A stretch of 64,000 nt of DNA from Streptomyces sp. NBC_00572. GTDB taxonomy: Bacteria > Actinomycetota > Actinomycetes > Streptomycetales > Streptomycetaceae. The stretch is from NCBI RefSeq assembly GCF_026341815.1, contig NZ_JAPENX010000001.1, positions 6,386,001-6,450,000 on the forward strand. The letters are read 5' to 3'. Made by a program: the position numbers and the translations under genes. Below the pieces are notes generated by a model. It did no database searches and was not told the origin of the DNA. It was given only the letters and a program-made list of their open reading frames with translations. Every line of letters starts with the position of its first letter. The stretch's first letter is position 1. Positions 1-7,423 of the stretch are shown one piece after another.

Positions 1-53
1 CACCCGGGTCAGATCCCAGCCGGAACAGAGAACCCAGAACCGAGGAGACCCCC

Positions 54-1424
54 ATGCTCCGACGACACGCCCGCGCGGCGTGTACCGCCCTCGTCGCCGC
101 CGGAATGGCGCTGGCCGGGCTCCAGGCCGGTTCCGCCGCCGCGGCCCCCGACGCCCGGGGCCCGCACCGCGCCGCGGCCGTCAAGACCGCCGCCCGGACA
201 CTCGGCGCCGACTCCGCCCGGCCCGAGCTGCTCGACGCCATGCGACGCGACCTGGGACTCACCCGCTCCCAGGCCCTCACCCGTCTCGCCAACGAGGCGG
301 AGGCCGGTGCCGCCGCCGCCCGGCTCCGCCAGGACCTGGGCGGTGCCTTCGCCGGTGCCTGGGTGGACGGCGCCGAGGCCGACACCCTGACCGTGGCCAC
401 CACCCGCGCCGCCGACACGGCCGCGATACGGGCCACGGGCGCGCGTGCCCGGCTCGTGACGCACGGTCTGACCGTTCTGGAGCGCGCCAAGGAGACCCTG
501 GACCGGTCCGCGACCACGGAGGCGCCCGTCCGCTACGTCGACGTCCGCGCCAACGTCCTGGTCGTGGAGGAGACCAGGGCGGGTGCCGGGGCGCAACTCG
601 TGCGGGCCACCGGCGTGCCGCGCGAGCTGGTCCGCGTCGTCCGCAGCGGTCAGGCACCCCGCCCGCTGTACGACATCCGGGGCGGCGACGCGTACTACAT
701 GGGTGGCGGCGGGCGCTGCTCGGTCGGCTTCCCGGTGACGCGGGGCACCACGCAGGGCTTCGCCACCGCCGGCCACTGCGGCCGCGCGGGCACGACCACC
801 AGCGGGTTCAACCAGGTGGCTCAGGGCAGCTTCCAGGGCTCGGTCTTCCCCGGGAACGACATGGCCTGGGTCGCCGCCAACGCCAACTGGGCCTCGACCC
901 CGTACGTCAAGGGCTCCGGCGGCGCGAACGTCCAGGTGACCGGCTCGGTCCTGCAGCCGGTCGGCTCCTCCGTGTGCCGCTCCGGCTCGACCACCGGCTG
1001 GCACTGCGGCACCGTGCAGCAGCACAACACGAGCGTCACCTACCCCGAGGGCACCATCTCCGGGGTGACCCGTACGACGGTCTGCGCCGAACCCGGCGAC
1101 TCCGGAGGCTCGTACATCTCCGGCAATCAGGCCCAGGGCGTGACCTCCGGCGGTTCCGGCAACTGCTCCAGCGGCGGTACCACCTTCTTCCAGCCACTGA
1201 ATCCGCTGCTCCAGACCTACGGCCTCACCCTGAAGACCACCGGCACCGACCCGGGTCCCGGCCCTGGCGAGCCGGAGCCGGGCGGCACCTGGGCGGCCGG
1301 GAAGGTCTACGTGGCCGGTGATGTCGTCACGTACGGCGGCGCGAGCTACCGCTGTCTCCAGGGACACCAGGCCCAGGCCGGCTGGCAGCCGCCGAACGTC
1401 CCGGCGCTCTGGCAGCGCCTGTGA
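54..1424 (+). CDS. Secreted streptogrisin C-like serine protease with chitin-binding domain
   Basis: An S1 (chymotrypsin-fold) secreted protease. It begins with a signal peptide, followed by an alpha-lytic-protease-type propeptide (about residues 40-210) and a mature catalytic domain. The triad is visible as TAGHC (His), NDMAW (Asp) and GDSGG (Ser). A Pro/Gly/Glu linker leads to a C-terminal carbohydrate-binding module of family 5/12 type (AGKVYVAGDVVTYGG, then a Trp-rich end). The length of 456 aa and this domain order are close to streptogrisin C, so it probably degrades protein while tethered to chitin. The ATG at 54 follows a GAGGAG ribosome-binding site. It stands alone; a perfect 12-bp hairpin follows the stop codon. 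The family call is firm; the exact substrate is inferred. Confidence 0.95.
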   Translation: MLRRHARAACTALVAAGMALAGLQAGSAAAAPDARGPHRAAAVKTAARTLGADSARPELLDAMRRDLGLTRSQALTRLANEAEAGAAAARLRQDLGGAFAGAWVDGAEADTLTVATTRAADTAAIRATGARARLVTHGLTVLERAKETLDRSATTEAPVRYVDVRANVLVVEETRAGAGAQLVRATGVPRELVRVVRSGQAPRPLYDIRGGDAYYMGGGGRCSVGFPVTRGTTQGFATAGHCGRAGTTTSGFNQVAQGSFQGSVFPGNDMAWVAANANWASTPYVKGSGGANVQVTGSVLQPVGSSVCRSGSTTGWHCGTVQQHNTSVTYPEGTISGVTRTTVCAEPGDSGGSYISGNQAQGVTSGGSGNCSSGGTTFFQPLNPLLQTYGLTLKTTGTDPGPGPGEPEPGGTWAAGKVYVAGDVVTYGGASYRCLQGHQAQAGWQPPNVPALWQRL

Positions 1425-1443
1425 CCCTGGCCGAATAGTGACC

Positions 1444-1483
1444 GGGGGTGCCGCGTACCCGAGGGGGGTGTCGCGGCACCCCC
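1444..1483 (+). terminator. Hairpin terminator after the protease gene
   Basis: GGGGGTGCCGCG (1444-1455) and CGCGGCACCCCC (1472-1483) form a perfect 12-bp stem, 20 bases after the protease stop codon. There is no U-tract, as is common in Streptomyces. Confidence 0.6.
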
Positions 1484-1558
1484 TCCGACTGCCCGTATGA
1501 TCGCCGCGATCTTGATGATCATCTGAGGGGCAGCGCTACTTCGCGGGGGAGTCGGCAC

Positions 1559-2293
1559 ATGAGAAGGATTCGGGCAGTCGTGGCCGTGGCGGCTCTGGCG
1601 TCGGCGGTCGTGGGATGCGGCGGTGCCGAGCCGTCGGACGCGAAGCCCTCGGACGTCAGGCCATCGGCCGGGAAGGCTTCGGCGGAACAACCCGCCGCCG
1701 GAGGAGAGGGCGAGACCACTCCGTCCCCCGAGCAGCTCGCCGCCGACCCCGGCACCCGCTACACCGCCATCGCCGTCCCGGCGCTGGAAGGCCTCGTGTG
1801 CGACGAGGGCGACGGCGGCTTCCACTACGGCAGCGACCTCGACATGAGCGTCACCGGCGACGACGACCTCAAGGAGATCGAGGGCGACAGCCAGGACGTC
1901 GCCGACGAGGTGTCCTGCTTCGGCAGCCCGCGCAACGTCCTCCGCAAGGGCACGATGTCCGCCTCGGCCCCCATGTTCACGGCCAGGACCAACCTGTACG
2001 AGCATGTGGCGGACCCCACCGCGGCGCTGAACAGGATCTTCGACGCGTCCGTGGAGCAGGCGACGGGCTACGGCCGCAACTTCACCGGCGAGGCCAAGAC
2101 CGTCACGGACAGCTCCCTCGTCGTGAAGTGCCGGCAGAACGTCACCGACACCTTCCCCATGACCACCTGTTTCTGGGCCAATTACGGGGCGGCGGGCGTC
2201 GTCGACTTCTTCCCGGCGGACGACCAGTACGTCCCCATCGACTCGGCCGTCCCGTGGACCCGGTCCTTCGCCACCGGCGCGCTGCGGAGGTAG
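1559..2293 (+). CDS. Putative lipoprotein of unknown function
   Basis: A 244-aa exported lipoprotein. From the ATG at 1559 there is a short basic N-terminus (MRRIR), a hydrophobic stretch and a lipobox ending VVGC, with the Cys near residue 20. A Ser/Pro/Glu-rich spacer follows, then a globular domain of about 170 aa with four or more Cys that could form disulfides. The general form resembles small actinobacterial secreted lipoproteins of the DUF3558/LppB-like kind, but I cannot assign a family with certainty. The reading frame is open upstream to 1448, but that part would add an arginine-rich stretch ahead of the signal sequence, so I prefer 1559. It is convergent with the beta-glucosidase gene. 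Confidence 0.75.
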   Translation: MRRIRAVVAVAALASAVVGCGGAEPSDAKPSDVRPSAGKASAEQPAAGGEGETTPSPEQLAADPGTRYTAIAVPALEGLVCDEGDGGFHYGSDLDMSVTGDDDLKEIEGDSQDVADEVSCFGSPRNVLRKGTMSASAPMFTARTNLYEHVADPTAALNRIFDASVEQATGYGRNFTGEAKTVTDSSLVVKCRQNVTDTFPMTTCFWANYGAAGVVDFFPADDQYVPIDSAVPWTRSFATGALRR

Positions 2294-2353
2294 GCCCGGG
2301 GCCGGGGACTCCGACCCCGACCGCCACCGGAGTCACGGCCGGCATCGGATTCG

Positions 2354-2369
2354 GGAGCCGTACGGCTCC
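2354..2369. terminator. Short perfect palindrome between convergent genes
   Basis: GGAGCCGTACGGCTCC is a perfect 16-bp palindrome immediately before the stop codon of the minus-strand beta-glucosidase gene, in the 76-bp gap between convergent genes. It may act as a weak bidirectional terminator. Confidence 0.35.
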
Positions 2370-3776
2370 TCAGACCTTCTCTTCGAGGCCCCCTCGCGCG
2401 ATGGCCTCCGCGTACCAGCGGGCGCTGTCCTTCAGCGTCCGGCGCTGCGTCGCGAAGTCCACGTGCACGATGCCGAACCGCTTGCTGTAGCCGTACGCCC
2501 ACTCGAAGTTGTCCAGGAGCGACCACAGGAAGTACCCGCGAACGTCGGCCCCGTCCGCGAGGGCGCGGTGCACCGCCGCCAGATGGGCGTGGAGGTACGC
2601 CACGCGCTCCGGGTCCTTCACCTGGCCCGACGGGTCGGCGTAGTCGTCGTACGCCGCACCGTTCTCGGTGATCACCAGCGGTACGTTCGGCAGTTCGTCC
2701 CGCAGGCGGATCAGCAGCTCGTGGAGTCCGTCCGCGTCCACCGGCCAGTCCATCGCCGTACGCGGCCCGGGCGCCGGCTCGAACCGGACGTGCCGCTCCG
2801 CACCCGCCCAGGGCGAGGGCGACTCCGACGTGCCCGCCCCGACGACCGAGGGGGAGTAGTAGTTGATGCCGAGCGAGTCGATCGGCGCGGCCGCGGTCGC
2901 CAGATCGCCGTCCTGCACGAAGGACCAGTCCGTGACCGAGGCCGTGTCGCGGACCAGGTCCGCCGGGAGCCGTCCGTGGAAGACGGGGTCGAGGAAGATG
3001 CGGTTGCCGACCGCGTCGATACGACGAGCCGCGTCCAGGTCCTCGGGGGACTGCGAACTGGCCCGTACCGCATGGAGGTTGAGTGTCAGCGACACCTCCG
3101 CGGCGCCGGGCAGCGACCCGCGCAGGGTGCGCGCCGCGAGGCCGTGCGCGAGGTTGAGGTGGTGGGCGGCGCGCAGCGAGGCGAGGGCGCTGGTACGGCC
3201 CGGGGCGTGCACGCCGTTGCCGTAGCCGAGAAAGGCCGCGCACCAGGGCTCGTTGAGCGTGGTCCAGGTCGCCACCCGGTCGCCGAGCGCGTCCGCCATG
3301 ATGCCCGCGTACTCGGCGAACCGGTACGAGGTCTCCCGATGCGGCCAACCGCCCGCGTCCTCCAACTCCTGGGGCAGGTCCCAGTGGTAGAGCGTCGCCA
3401 CGGGGCGGATGCCGACGGCGAGGAGACGGTCGACGAGACGCCGGTAGAAGTCCAGGCCCTTGCGCACGGCGGGACCGCGCCCGGTGGGCTGCACCCGGGG
3501 CCAGGAGATCGAGAAGCGGTAGTCGGTGACGCCGAGCCGCCGCATCAACTCGACGTCCTCGTCGACCCGGTGGTAGTGGTCGGCGGCGATGTCGCCGGTG
3601 TCGCCGTTGCGCACCTTGCCGGGCGTACGGCTGAAGGTGTCCCAGATGGAGGGGGTACGGCCGTCCTCGGCCGCCGCCCCCTCGATCTGGTAGGCGGCCG
3701 TGGCGGTGCCCCAGCGGAAACCCTCGGGGAACCGGAGGACGTTCGTGGTGCCGGTACGGGCGTCGAGCGCGGTCAT
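2370..3776 (-). CDS. GH1 family beta-glucosidase
   Basis: An intracellular glycoside hydrolase family 1 enzyme of 468 aa, the usual length. The N-terminal signature FRWGTATAAYQIEGA is present. The general acid/base Glu lies in TLNEPW (about residue 175) and the nucleophile Glu in VITENGAAYDD (about residue 370). The C-terminal region FLWSLLDNFEWAYGY lines the glucose subsite. There is no signal peptide. It would hydrolyse short beta-glucosides imported by the ABC transporter encoded just upstream. Because the same locus encodes a secreted endo-beta-1,3-glucanase, laminari-oligosaccharides are a more likely natural substrate than cellobiose, though this is inferred. It is the last gene of the sugar ABC operon. 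Confidence 0.95.
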   Translation of the reverse strand: MTALDARTGTTNVLRFPEGFRWGTATAAYQIEGAAAEDGRTPSIWDTFSRTPGKVRNGDTGDIAADHYHRVDEDVELMRRLGVTDYRFSISWPRVQPTGRGPAVRKGLDFYRRLVDRLLAVGIRPVATLYHWDLPQELEDAGGWPHRETSYRFAEYAGIMADALGDRVATWTTLNEPWCAAFLGYGNGVHAPGRTSALASLRAAHHLNLAHGLAARTLRGSLPGAAEVSLTLNLHAVRASSQSPEDLDAARRIDAVGNRIFLDPVFHGRLPADLVRDTASVTDWSFVQDGDLATAAAPIDSLGINYYSPSVVGAGTSESPSPWAGAERHVRFEPAPGPRTAMDWPVDADGLHELLIRLRDELPNVPLVITENGAAYDDYADPSGQVKDPERVAYLHAHLAAVHRALADGADVRGYFLWSLLDNFEWAYGYSKRFGIVHVDFATQRRTLKDSARWYAEAIARGGLEEKV

Positions 3777-3828
3777 GGGGTGGGAACTCCCTGGAGTGAG
3801 TCGTCGTGTGTGTGGGGGAGGGGACGGG

Positions 3829-4695
3829 TCAGCCCTTGACCGCGCCCTGCATGATGCCGCCGACGATCTGCCGGCCGAGCAGACCGAAGACCAGCAGGAC
3901 CGGGAGGGTGCCGAGCAGCGTGCCCGCCATGATCACGGACTGGTCGTGGACGTATCCGCCGCCGAGCTGGCGCAGGGCCACCTGGACGGTGGGCTCGGAG
4001 GAGGTGAGGGCTACGACCGGCCAGAAGAAGTCGTTCCACGCGGCCATGAAGGTCAGCAGGCCGAGGACGGCCATACCGGGCCGGGCGATCGGCACCACGA
4101 TCGACCAGAAGATCCGGGCGGTGGAGGCACCGTCCACCCGGGCGGCTTCGATCAGCTCGTCCGGCAGGGTCTGCACCAGGTACTGGCGCATGAAGAACAC
4201 CCCGAACGCGGACACCAGGCCCGGCAGGATCACGGCCTGGAGCTGGTTCACCCAGCCCAGCTCGGCGATCAGCATGAACAGCGGGATCACCCCCAGCTGC
4301 GGCGGGATCATCATCGTGCCCACGGTGATCGCCAGAAGAGCTCCCCGGCCCCGGAAGCGGAGCTTGGCGAAGGCGAAGCCGGCGAGCGTGCAGCACAGCA
4401 CGGTGCCGAGGGTGATCGAGCCGGAGACGATGAGGGAGTTGAGCAGTGCCTTGCCGATGTCCGCCTCTTCGAGGACCGCCTCGAAGTTGCGGATCAGGTT
4501 CGGGCCGGGCACCAGCGTCGGCGAGACGTTCGCCAGGTCGGCGTTGGAGCGGCTCGCGGCGACGATCGTCCAGTAGAAGGGGAAGGCGGAGAAAAGGACG
4601 GCGACGATGAGGATGCCGTACGCGAGCGGACCCGCGTGCAGGGTGCGGCCCGCCCGGGAGGGGCCTCGCGTCGCGGCGGCGATGGGCGCGGTCAT
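3829..4695 (-). CDS. Carbohydrate ABC transporter permease (MalG/CebG type)
   Basis: Inner-membrane permease of a CUT1 sugar ABC importer, 288 aa with six predicted membrane segments. The EAA loop that docks the ATPase reads ELIEAARVDGASTARIFWSIV. I chose the ATG at 4695 because it overlaps the stop of the upstream permease (ATGA); the longer open frame reaching 4998 lies inside that gene. It pairs with the MalF-type permease and the binding lipoprotein. No ATPase gene is in the locus. That fits Streptomyces CUT1 systems, which commonly share the MsiK ATPase encoded elsewhere. The cargo is probably a short beta-glucan oligosaccharide, judged from neighbouring glycosidases. Confidence 0.93.
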   Translation of the reverse strand: MTAPIAAATRGPSRAGRTLHAGPLAYGILIVAVLFSAFPFYWTIVAASRSNADLANVSPTLVPGPNLIRNFEAVLEEADIGKALLNSLIVSGSITLGTVLCCTLAGFAFAKLRFRGRGALLAITVGTMMIPPQLGVIPLFMLIAELGWVNQLQAVILPGLVSAFGVFFMRQYLVQTLPDELIEAARVDGASTARIFWSIVVPIARPGMAVLGLLTFMAAWNDFFWPVVALTSSEPTVQVALRQLGGGYVHDQSVIMAGTLLGTLPVLLVFGLLGRQIVGGIMQGAVKG

Positions 4696-5657
4696 CGGCC
4701 GGCCTCCTTGCGGGAACGGCGGCGCGCGATCAGGGCGTTGACCCCGACGAGCACCACGATGAGCAGGAACATCACCCAGGCGATGGCGGCGGCCCGGCCC
4801 AGGTGGAAGAAGCCCCAGCCCTGCTCGTACATGTACAGGCCGAGCGTCTGGTACTGGTGCGAGATGCCGCCCGAGATGGAGCCTTCGAGCAGCAGCGGCT
4901 CGCCGAACAGCTGGGTGGCGCCGATCGTCGAGACGATGACGGTGAAGAGGATCGTGGGCCGCAGCCCCGGCAGCGTGACGTGGAAGAACTGCCGCCACCG
5001 CGAGGCCCCGTCCATCGCGGCGGCCTCGTACAACTCATGCGGGATCGACTGCATGCCGGCCAGGTAGATCAGCGCGTTGTATCCGGTCCAGCGCCAGATG
5101 ACGACCGTCGACACGGCGATCTGCGAGGCGACCGTGCCGTTCTGCCAGTCGACGGGGTCGATCCCGACCAGGCTCAGCGCGTAGTTGATGAGGCCGAAGT
5201 CCCGCCCGAAGAGCTGCGCGAAGACGAGGGTGGCGGCGGCCACCGAGGTCGCGTACGGCAGGAGGACCGCGGTCCGCAGGAAGGTGCGGCCGCGCATCTT
5301 GTAGTTCAGGAGATGCGCGAGCCCGAGGGCCATGACGAGCTGGGGCACGGTGGAGAGCACACCGATGGTGAACGTGTTGCGCAGCGAGAGCCAGAAGTAC
5401 TCGTCGCCGAGGAGCGCGGTGTAGTTGCCGAGGCCGCGCCACTCCATGTCGCCGGGCGTCTGGAGCTCCACCCGGTAGAGCGAGACGAAGGCCGTGTAGA
5501 TCAGCGGGAAGAGACCGAAGGCGGCGAACAGGGTGAAGAACGGTGCGAGGTAGGCGTACGGCGAGAACGTCTGCCAGGCCCGCCGGGCGGACCCCCGCCG
5601 CGCGGGCGGCGGGACCGGCTTCGGCGGGGCCGGCGTCTCGGATGCGGTGAGGGTCAC
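4692..5657 (-). CDS. Carbohydrate ABC transporter permease (MalF/CebF type)
   Basis: The partner permease of the CUT1 importer, 321 aa. A proline-rich cytoplasmic N-terminus (PAPPKPVPPPARRGS) precedes six membrane segments. The EAA loop is visible as HELYEAAAMDGASRWRQFF. It ends in an ATGA overlap with the MalG-type gene, showing translational coupling. The N-terminal segment YLAPFFTLFAAFGLFPLIYTA is typical of the MalF/UgpA class. It lies 141 bp downstream of the binding-protein gene and is probably cotranscribed with it. Confidence 0.93.
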   Translation of the reverse strand: MTLTASETPAPPKPVPPPARRGSARRAWQTFSPYAYLAPFFTLFAAFGLFPLIYTAFVSLYRVELQTPGDMEWRGLGNYTALLGDEYFWLSLRNTFTIGVLSTVPQLVMALGLAHLLNYKMRGRTFLRTAVLLPYATSVAAATLVFAQLFGRDFGLINYALSLVGIDPVDWQNGTVASQIAVSTVVIWRWTGYNALIYLAGMQSIPHELYEAAAMDGASRWRQFFHVTLPGLRPTILFTVIVSTIGATQLFGEPLLLEGSISGGISHQYQTLGLYMYEQGWGFFHLGRAAAIAWVMFLLIVVLVGVNALIARRRSRKEAGR

Positions 5658-5688
5658 GGCGCGGCCCTTCGGAGGGGAACGGGTGGAG

Positions 5689-5742
5689 TCATGGAACGGG
5701 GAGGAATCGTGGAAAGGGGAGGAGTCGTGGAGGGCGGGGCAG
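5689..5742. repeat. Three imperfect 18-bp tandem repeats
   Basis: Between the binding-protein and MalF-type genes, three consecutive 18-base units begin TCATGGAACGGG, TCGTGGAAAGGG and TCGTGGAGGGCG. They lie in an operon gap that often holds a processing or attenuation site in binding-protein operons. No function is established. Confidence 0.55.
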
Positions 5743-5798
5743 GGGCGTGAGGAAGGACATGCAGACGGGCGTGAGGAGGGGACTCTCCTCGGCGAGGG

Positions 5799-7118
5799 TC
5801 AGCCGATGGTGTTCTCGACGCCCTTCTTGGCGTTCGACCAGGCCTTCTCCGGCGAGGTCCCCTTGCGCTCGACCTCGCTCAGCGCGTTCGTGATCTGCTG
5901 CGCGATGTTCTGGTCGTGTACACCGAGCACCTGCACCGGGGCCGCCTTCGCCGCGTCGCCGAAGATCTGCCCGATGGGAGCGTCGGAGAAGAACGGGTCC
6001 TTCGCACCGGCGACCTTCTCGATCGCGCCCGTGGCGGAGGGGAAGTTGCCCTGCTTCTCGAAGAGCCGGGTCTGCTGCTCGGGGGCGGTGAGCCACTTCA
6101 CCAGCTCGTACGCCTCCTTCTTGTGCTTCGCCGCCTTCGGCACCGACAGGTAGGAGCCGCCCCAGTTACCGGCGCCGCCGGGGAGCGGGGCGACGTCCCA
6201 CTTGCCCTTGCCGGCCTCGCCGGCCTGGCCCTTGATGTAGCCGAGCATCCAGGCGGGGCACGGGATGGTGGCGAAGGAACCGGCGGAGAAGGCCTGGTTC
6301 CACTGCGGGGACCACTGGTCGAGCTTGGCGCTCAGCCCGTCCTGGGCCGCCTGTACGGAGTGGTCCCAGGCGGTGCGGAGGGCGGGGTTGTCCTCCCAGA
6401 TGAGCTTTCCGGAGGCGTCGTAGTACCGCTCCTTCTCCTGCCCGATGATGATGGAGTAGAGGCTGCCGGTGCTGTCGATCCAGGCATTCTTGCCGGGGGC
6501 CTTCGCCTTGTACTGCTTCCCCAGGGCCAGGTATCCGTCCCAGGTGGTCCACTTCTTGGCGAGCTCGGCGCGGTCGGTCGGCAGTCCGGCCTCCTTGAAG
6601 AGGTCCCTGCGGTAGCACATGGCCTCGGGGCCGACGTCCGTGCCGAGCCCGAGGACCTCGCCGCCCTTGCCGGTGGCGGCGGCCCACTTGGCCTGGGCGA
6701 ACTGGTCCTTGAGGGTGTCCGCGCCGTACTTCCTCAGGTCCTCGAACCGGTCGGCCTGCTGCTGGGTGACGGAGGCGATGCGGCCCACCTCGATGCCCTG
6801 CACGTCGGCGAGGCCCGCGCCGCCGGCGAGCCGGGTCTGCAGGGACTTCCAGTAGTCGGCCTCGTCCTCGGTGTCGGTCTGCTTGATCGTGACGCCGGGG
6901 TGGAGCTTCTCGTACTCGGCGTACAGCCCGGCCTCCTTGTATCCGAAGGAGCCGAACAGGTCGACGGTGATCGTGACCTTCCCTCCCGCGGCGTCGGTGG
7001 ACGTGTCGTCCGACGCACCCCCGCAGGCCGCGAGCAGGGCTCCGGTGAGCGCGACCGCCCCCAGACGGACGACGGCTCTCCTGGCGGTGGTCGTGGTGGC
7101 GGCTCGGGCGATGGGCAT
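5799..7118 (-). CDS. Sugar ABC transporter substrate-binding lipoprotein
   Basis: A family 1 extracellular solute-binding protein (CebE-like), 439 aa. It has an N-terminal twin-Arg/hydrophobic signal and a lipobox ending LLAACGG (Cys about residue 32), so it is membrane-anchored. The mature domain begins VTITVDLFGSFGYKEAGLY and has the usual two-lobe binding-protein pattern, with several Trp/Tyr residues for sugar stacking (for example WDGYLALG and the C-terminal YELVKWLTAPEQQ). It is the first gene of the permease/beta-glucosidase operon. A perfect palindromic LacI-type operator sits 39 bp upstream of the ATG, so the operon is predicted to be derepressed by an imported oligosaccharide. The sugar specificity cannot be read directly. 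Confidence 0.93.
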   Translation of the reverse strand: MPIARAATTTTARRAVVRLGAVALTGALLAACGGASDDTSTDAAGGKVTITVDLFGSFGYKEAGLYAEYEKLHPGVTIKQTDTEDEADYWKSLQTRLAGGAGLADVQGIEVGRIASVTQQQADRFEDLRKYGADTLKDQFAQAKWAAATGKGGEVLGLGTDVGPEAMCYRRDLFKEAGLPTDRAELAKKWTTWDGYLALGKQYKAKAPGKNAWIDSTGSLYSIIIGQEKERYYDASGKLIWEDNPALRTAWDHSVQAAQDGLSAKLDQWSPQWNQAFSAGSFATIPCPAWMLGYIKGQAGEAGKGKWDVAPLPGGAGNWGGSYLSVPKAAKHKKEAYELVKWLTAPEQQTRLFEKQGNFPSATGAIEKVAGAKDPFFSDAPIGQIFGDAAKAAPVQVLGVHDQNIAQQITNALSEVERKGTSPEKAWSNAKKGVENTIG

Positions 7119-7156
7119 GGGAAGCCTCCCTTGGCTCCGGAACGAGCGAGAGCGAC

Positions 7157-7170
7157 TGAGAGCGCTCTCA
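7157..7170. promoter_or_regulatory. LacI/CebR-type operator upstream of sugar transport operon
   Basis: TGAGAGCGCTCTCA, a perfect 14-bp palindrome. It differs at two symmetrical positions from the known CebR box TGGGAGCGCTCCCA. It lies 39 bp upstream of the binding-protein ATG. Confidence 0.85.
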
Positions 7171-7309
7171 AGCGTGCGGTCGGAGCGTGCCCGTGAACGG
7201 GTCCATCCGTCAAGCCTCGAAGGCGTAACGGACGGGACGCGCTCTCAACTCCGCTCTGTGTTCAATCTCTTGACACACGTGTTTCGGCGGTTTTACGTTT
7301 CCGGCGTCT

Positions 7310-7323
7310 TGAGAGCGCTCTCT
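7310..7323. promoter_or_regulatory. LacI/CebR-type operator upstream of GH81 glucanase
   Basis: TGAGAGCGCTCTCT, the same palindrome with one mismatch at its end. It begins 10 bp after the plus-strand -10 box (7294-7299), a position suited to blocking transcription initiation or escape. Confidence 0.8.
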
Positions 7324-7423
7324 CGGCTCGTTCGGAGCTCTCTCGGGGTGTGCACTCATCACCCCCCATTCCCGCGCATCCGCTCCGTGCCCCCACTCGT
7401 CGCGACGACATGAGGTGCCGTAC

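Larger units (their letters stand above)
7119..7423. promoter_or_regulatory. Divergent control region between sugar transport operon and GH81 gene
   Basis: A 305-bp gene-free region holding two operators and divergent promoters. On the plus strand TTGACA (7270-7275) and TACGTT (7294-7299) are 18 bp apart and lie just upstream of an operator at 7310-7323. On the minus strand TTGACG (complement of 7208-7213) lies upstream of the operator at 7157-7170. Additional half-sites (GCGCTCTCA near 7238-7247, GAGCTCTC near 7334) may extend repressor binding. The layout predicts one repressor controlling both directions. Confidence 0.7.

Noticed and set aside
3700..5067. Plus-strand frames over the permease genes
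   Set aside because: His/Gln/Arg/Gly-rich shadows of clear membrane proteins on the other strand.
5689..5742. CRISPR-like interpretation of the three 18-bp repeats
   Set aside because: The units are directly adjacent without spacers; this is a short tandem repeat.
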